From: JBFHFS01 sp041583495
GTDB lineage: Bacteria; Bacteroidota; Bacteroidia; Bacteroidales; Marinilabiliaceae
Assembly: GCA_041583495.1 (NCBI GenBank)
Contig: JBFHFS010000004.1
Location: 62,001 to 126,000, forward strand
Length of the DNA stretch: 64,000 nucleotides
Direction of reading: 5' to 3'
Shown: piece by piece, positions 60,149 through 64,000 of the stretch
Numbering within the stretch: position 1 is the first letter of the stretch
Layout of the letters: each line of letters starts with the position of its first letter
Program-made: the position numbers and the translations under genes
The notes under the pieces: generated by a model
Databases searched by the model: none
What the model saw: only the letters and a program-made list of their open reading frames with translations
What the model was told of the DNA's origin: nothing

Positions 60149-61219
60149 ATGGATAAACCAATAAGAAAAACGAAAGGTGCCTTTTTACCAGGCAACAGCA
60201 CCGTGGTGTTCAAAGAGGTAGAGATTCCTGTTCCAGGACATGGACAGGTTCTTATTAAAACCAAATCGTCTACGATTTGTGGGTCGGATATTCGTGCCAT
60301 TTATCACGAGCATTTGGGCAAAGGCCCCGAAGGTTATCAAAATGTGGTTGCCGGTCATGAACCCTGCGGACAGATTGCTGAATGTGGCCCCGGGTTAAAA
60401 AGGTTTAAAAAAGGTGACCGGGTGATTGTGTATCATATCTCGGGTTGCGGGGTATGCAACGATTGTCGCCGGGGCTATATGATCTCTTGTACCAGTAAAC
60501 ACCGTGCGGCTTATGGCTGGCAACGTGACGGTGGAATGTGTGAATACATCCTGGCCGATGAAAAAGACCTGGTTGAATTACCCGATGAGCTTTCCTATAC
60601 CGATGGGGCTCAGGTGGCTTGTGGTTTTGGAACCGTGTATGAAGGACTCGAAAAGATAGGTATCTCCGGTAACGATCAGGTGTTGGTTGCCGGGTTGGGC
60701 CCGGTTGGACTGGCTGCTTGCATGCTTTCTAAAGCTTTGGGGGCTCAAAAAGTAGTGGGTACCGATGTGAGTGAAGACCGTTGTAAACTAGCCATGGAAA
60801 AGGGATTGGTTGATGAGGTATTTGTGTCGGGATCCGATGCCTTGGAAAAGGCCTTGGTGGCTTCCGGTGGTTTGGGTTATGAGCGGGCTGTGGATTGCTC
60901 CGGCAATACGCATGCCCGTCAACTATGTGTGAGAGCTACCCGTAAATGGGGCAAAATTGCGTTGGTGGGCGAGGGTGGTACCATGGAGCTTAATCCTTCA
61001 CCCGATCTTATTCACGACCAAAAAACCGTCTATGGCTCCTGGGTGACTTCTATCTGGAAAATGGAAGAGCTGGTTGAACGATTGGTTCGTTGGGGCATTC
61101 ATCCCGAAGACCTGGTGACACATCGCTTTACCCTCGAACAGGCTCCCGAGGCATATAAACTTATGTCCAGCGGAAAGTGTGGTAAAGTGGCCGTTGTGTT
61201 TGACGAGGAGGTAAAATAA
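60149..61219 (+). CDS. Zinc-dependent medium-chain alcohol dehydrogenase
   Basis: NAD(P)-linked oxidoreductase of 356 residues. Catalytic zinc ligands C44 (TICGSD), H70/E71 (GHEP), structural zinc cysteines C100, C103, C106, C114, and the cofactor loop VAGLGPVGLAAC (about 174-185). The family includes threonine and sorbitol dehydrogenases and several sugar dehydrogenases. Its place between fucP and an aldo/keto reductase suggests oxidation of fucose or of a downstream keto-acid such as 2-keto-3-deoxy-L-fuconate. 16 nt before the reductase gene; the assignment to a pathway step is inference. Confidence 0.85.
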   Translation: MDKPIRKTKGAFLPGNSTVVFKEVEIPVPGHGQVLIKTKSSTICGSDIRAIYHEHLGKGPEGYQNVVAGHEPCGQIAECGPGLKRFKKGDRVIVYHISGCGVCNDCRRGYMISCTSKHRAAYGWQRDGGMCEYILADEKDLVELPDELSYTDGAQVACGFGTVYEGLEKIGISGNDQVLVAGLGPVGLAACMLSKALGAQKVVGTDVSEDRCKLAMEKGLVDEVFVSGSDALEKALVASGGLGYERAVDCSGNTHARQLCVRATRKWGKIALVGEGGTMELNPSPDLIHDQKTVYGSWVTSIWKMEELVERLVRWGIHPEDLVTHRFTLEQAPEAYKLMSSGKCGKVAVVFDEEVK

Positions 61220-61234
61220 GGTTGGCCCATCCAA

Positions 61235-62308
61235 ATGGAGAATGTAGATAATTTTAAAAAAAACGCCATGACACAAGAATTTAAAGCCGTCGATCCCGGG
61301 ATGGTTCCTCAAATTGAATTAAGGAGCGGAGATAAAATTCCGGTCGTAGGTCTGGGAACCTTTGGTTCCGATCTTTACTCCAATGAACAAATCGCCGAGG
61401 CGGTTAAGTCTGCCATTCGTTTGGGATACAGGCATATCGACTGTGCGGCTGTATATCAGAATGAAAAGGAAATAGGCAAAACCATTGCCGAAGTGATTGC
61501 CGAAGGAACCGTAACCCGGCAGGAGTTATGGATAACCGGCAAAGTATGGAACGACCGCCATCGGGAAGTGGAAAAAGCATGCCGGGAATCGCTGGATGAC
61601 CTGCAACTCGACTATTTTGACCTCTTTCTGGTGCACTGGCCTTTCCCCAACTACCATGCCCCCCGCGTGGGGGGAGATGCCCGGAACCCCGACTCTAAAC
61701 CCTTTAGCGTGGAGGAGTTTATGGATACCTGGAAGCAGATGGAAACACTCATGGATAAAGGACTGGTGAAAAATATTGGAACCTCTAACATGACCATTGC
61801 CAAATTTGAAGCCACCCTTCCTTTGATGCGCATATTGCCCGGGGTGAACGAGATGGAACTACATCCCTGTTTTCAACAACCGGAACTCTTCGATTATGTG
61901 GTAAGTAAGGGTATTCATCCCATCGGATTTTGTCCCATTGGCTCACCCAGGCGTCCCGAACGTGACCGAACAGCCGATGATGCGGTGGATGTAGAACATC
62001 CTGTTGTGGTTAAAATTGCCAATCGCATGAATGTCCATCCTGCTGTCGTGTGCATCAAGTGGGGAATTCAACGCGGGCATATTACCATCCCTTTTTCGGT
62101 TAAGCCGGCTCAGTTTATCGGAAACCTCGAATCTTCGTTTATTGACCCGCTTACCCCCGAAGAGATGGAGGAGATGAAAACGGTAGATTGCAATTCCCGC
62201 CTGATTAAAGGGCAGGTGTTTTTGTGGAATGGGGCTAAAGGATGGGAAGATCTTTGGGATCTGGATGGAACCATTGCTCAAAAGGAGCTCGGAGGTCATT
62301 TATCCTAG
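61235..62308 (+). CDS. Aldo/keto reductase
   Basis: NADPH/NADH-linked TIM-barrel reductase. 357 residues from 61235; the ATG at 61268 (MTQEFKAVDPGMVP) is an alternative start nearer the conserved core. Tetrad residues are present: Asp and Tyr in GYRHIDCAAVYQNE, Lys in LWITGKVWND and His in FDLFLVHWPF. LGTFGSDLYS follows the first strand. In the fucose locus it may oxidise L-fucose or reduce an aldehyde product. Ends 35 nt before the fucosidase start. Confidence 0.87.
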   Translation: MENVDNFKKNAMTQEFKAVDPGMVPQIELRSGDKIPVVGLGTFGSDLYSNEQIAEAVKSAIRLGYRHIDCAAVYQNEKEIGKTIAEVIAEGTVTRQELWITGKVWNDRHREVEKACRESLDDLQLDYFDLFLVHWPFPNYHAPRVGGDARNPDSKPFSVEEFMDTWKQMETLMDKGLVKNIGTSNMTIAKFEATLPLMRILPGVNEMELHPCFQQPELFDYVVSKGIHPIGFCPIGSPRRPERDRTADDAVDVEHPVVVKIANRMNVHPAVVCIKWGIQRGHITIPFSVKPAQFIGNLESSFIDPLTPEEMEEMKTVDCNSRLIKGQVFLWNGAKGWEDLWDLDGTIAQKELGGHLS

Positions 62309-62343
62309 ATATGTGTCTTTAATTTATGTTATACCAAATTACC

Positions 62344-63876
62344 ATGAAAAATCAGCTTAAATTCAAATGGCTTATATTTCTACTTATTGCCGTTGCCTGT
62401 TCCTCCAAGAGGGGGGAACAGAAGCAGGAGAGCGCTCCTGTGTATCAGGAGAATTGGACGTCGTTGGCTAACCATGAGGCGGCTCCTCAATGGTTTCAGG
62501 ATGCTAAATTTGGAATCTATTTTCACTGGGGTGTTTATACTGTTCCTGCTTACAAAACAGAGTGGTATCCTCGCTGGATGCATTTTCCCGGACACGACAT
62601 CAATAAGCATCAAATTGAGACCTATGGAGCATTGTCCGACTTTGGATATCATGATTTTGTTCCCATGTTTAAAGCCGAAAAATTCGATGCTGACAAATGG
62701 GCTGATCTCTTTGAAAAGGCCGGAGCCAGATTTGCCGGTCCGGTGGCCGAACATCATGATGGCTTTTCCATGTGGGCCAGTAAACAAACCCCATGGAATG
62801 CTAAGGATATGGGGCCCAAGAGGGATGTGACCGGTGAATTGGCAAAGGCGATAAAAGGGAATGGGTTAAAGTTTATTACAACTTTTCATCACGCCCGGAA
62901 CTTACAACGTTATGCCGATGATCCTGAAGCCGAATTGAACAAACCTAATGGCTCCAATTCTTTTAAAGGGTTCCAGAACAGTCATTACCCTCTTTTCCCG
63001 GGTACTGCTCCTACATCTGATGACCCTTTGTTACGACAGTTGTATGGAAATATGCCTGAGACTTTATGGCTCGATCAGATGTGGTTTGGTAAATTAAAGG
63101 AGGTTATTGATAACTATCAACCGGATATCATCTGGTTTGATTCATGGCTCGATCAGATTCCGGAGGCCTATCGCATGAAGTTTTGCGCTTATTATTTGAA
63201 TGCTGCTGAGAATTGGAACAAAGAGGTGGTGATTGTTCGTAAACAAATGGATTTACCCCTCGAATGCAGTGTTGACGATTTGGAACGTTCGCGTAAAAAT
63301 AAGATCGAGACAAATGTTTGGATGACCGATGAAGCCATCAGTTCTTCCAGTTGGTCTTACACCGAAGGGTTAAAAATCAAAAAGGCAAAGGACCTGATTC
63401 ATGTTTTAGCCGATATTGTTAGTAAAAATGGTGTTTTGCTTTTTAATATCTCGCCAAAATCGGATGGTACCATTCCGGAAGATCAACAAACGGTTTTGTT
63501 GCAAATGGGCGACTGGCTAAAGACTTATGGTGAAGCTGTTTATGGAACCCGTCCGTGGGTGACCTACGGAGAGGGACCTACCAAAGAGCCTGAAGGGAAC
63601 TTTCGTAACCATAAAGCCTTTCAGAAGATCGTTTATTCCAATCGGGATTTCCGATTTACTCAAAAGGATAATAGTGTTTACGTGATTCAGTTGGGTGAAG
63701 ATAACCCTGGAAATAAGATAACCCTGGGTGCTTTTACTTCCGACTATAAGGTGAAAAAGGTAGAGGCATTGAATATCCATTCTGAGGTTAAATGGAACCA
63801 GAATGATGCGGGATTGAATATTGTGGTGCCGGCCAATCAGGATGCGATGGCTCCTGTTTATAAGGTGGTGCTTTAA
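62344..63876 (+). CDS. GH29 alpha-L-fucosidase lipoprotein
   Basis: Releases alpha-linked L-fucose from glycans. Start at MKNQLKFKWLIFLLIAVACS (62344; an in-frame ATG at 62326 adds six residues), a lipoprotein signal with lipobox AVAC, so the enzyme is probably anchored outside the inner membrane. The GH29 domain begins NHEAAPQWFQDAKFGIYFHW and includes GPVAEHHDGFSMWASKQTPW (about 128-147) and PDIIWFDSWLDQIPEAYR (about 260-277), where the aspartate after WF is the expected nucleophile. C-terminal beta domain from about 400. Completes the ROK-fucU-fucP-dehydrogenase-reductase cluster. Confidence 0.92.
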   Translation: MKNQLKFKWLIFLLIAVACSSKRGEQKQESAPVYQENWTSLANHEAAPQWFQDAKFGIYFHWGVYTVPAYKTEWYPRWMHFPGHDINKHQIETYGALSDFGYHDFVPMFKAEKFDADKWADLFEKAGARFAGPVAEHHDGFSMWASKQTPWNAKDMGPKRDVTGELAKAIKGNGLKFITTFHHARNLQRYADDPEAELNKPNGSNSFKGFQNSHYPLFPGTAPTSDDPLLRQLYGNMPETLWLDQMWFGKLKEVIDNYQPDIIWFDSWLDQIPEAYRMKFCAYYLNAAENWNKEVVIVRKQMDLPLECSVDDLERSRKNKIETNVWMTDEAISSSSWSYTEGLKIKKAKDLIHVLADIVSKNGVLLFNISPKSDGTIPEDQQTVLLQMGDWLKTYGEAVYGTRPWVTYGEGPTKEPEGNFRNHKAFQKIVYSNRDFRFTQKDNSVYVIQLGEDNPGNKITLGAFTSDYKVKKVEALNIHSEVKWNQNDAGLNIVVPANQDAMAPVYKVVL

Positions 63877-63903
63877 TTCATTTTCGTTATCAGACAATAG
63901 ACG

Positions 63904-63949
63904 AACTCAAAGGACCAGCAGGCAAAGCTGATCTTTTGAGTTTTAACTT
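63904..63949 (+). terminator. Terminator after the fucosidase gene
   Basis: AACTCAAAG (63904-63912) pairs with CTTTTGAGTT (63933-63942) with one bulge; inner CAGC/GCTG adds to the stem; T-rich tail follows. It is 28 bp past the fucosidase stop. Confidence 0.5.
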
Positions 63950-64000
63950 TTTAAACTACAGTTGTTGGTCCTTGGGCGCCAAAGCCATGATAAATTGTAA

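Overview
The window looks like chromosome from a free-living, largely anaerobic member of the Bacteroidota, probably the Bacteroidales/Marinilabiliales side. This rests on the Bacteroidota-type promoter element TAnnTTTG upstream of several genes, Bacteroidota-style protein families (DUF1460, GYDIA-type GHMP kinase, long signal peptidase I, YD/Rhs proteins ending in DPEG, WbqC-like), and a nif operon of the anaerobe type (nifH-nifI1-nifI2-nifD-nifK). The genus is not determinable from the sequence alone.

Layout. 1-4594 (minus): molybdenum nitrogenase structural operon; nifK is cut by the left edge. 4982-7026 (plus): divergent NifA-like sigma-54 activator overlapping a GNAT acetyltransferase. 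7220-8802: a sulfatase remnant and a radical SAM protein of unknown function. 8.8-14.7 kb: AT-rich accessory region with a decayed Rhs gene that keeps an intact HExxH C-terminal domain and an overlapping MORN-type candidate immunity gene, an XRE regulator, a hipBA toxin-antitoxin pair with visible operators, a higher-order hairpin repeat array and a tRNA-Ser(UGA) with a nearby copy of its 3' end. 14.96-21.15 kb (minus): TonB-dependent receptor, RhtX/FptX/AmpG-like permease, hemN and hemG. 21.85-33.15 kb (minus): leucine catabolism (liuB, liuC, liuD, liuA) followed by the mevalonate pathway from HMG-CoA reductase onward (fni, mvaA, GYDIA kinase, mvaD, mvk). 33.4-36.1 kb: DUF1460 lipoprotein and a DEAD-box helicase. 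36.3-43.5 kb (plus): TetR regulator, TolC-like protein, HlyD-like adaptor, two ABC ATPases and two ABC-2 permeases, a complete drug-efflux system. 44.0-53.3 kb: DUF4434 Tat-exported protein, 7TM-HD phosphohydrolase, NlpC/P60 protein, NUDIX hydrolase, WbqC-like protein, LapA-like protein, two tandem signal peptidases I and dapB. 53.45-56.69 kb (minus): thrS-infC-rpmI-rplT, where infC appears to start with AUA. 56.86-63.88 kb (plus): L-fucose locus (ROK regulator, fucU, fucP, zinc dehydrogenase, aldo/keto reductase, GH29 alpha-L-fucosidase).

How the parts may work together. The most striking arrangement is the liu block feeding directly into the mevalonate block: LiuA, LiuBD and LiuC convert isovaleryl-CoA to HMG-CoA, and the next genes reduce HMG-CoA and carry it to isopentenyl diphosphate. 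Neither HMG-CoA lyase nor HMG-CoA synthase is present in the cluster, which suggests that leucine carbon is directed into isoprenoids. The hem block joins an outer-membrane receptor and an inner-membrane permease to the enzymes for coproporphyrinogen III to protoporphyrin IX, which suggests salvage of porphyrin precursors or iron-linked heme supply. Both are inferences from gene content and order. No CRISPR array, complete insertion sequence or rRNA gene was seen.
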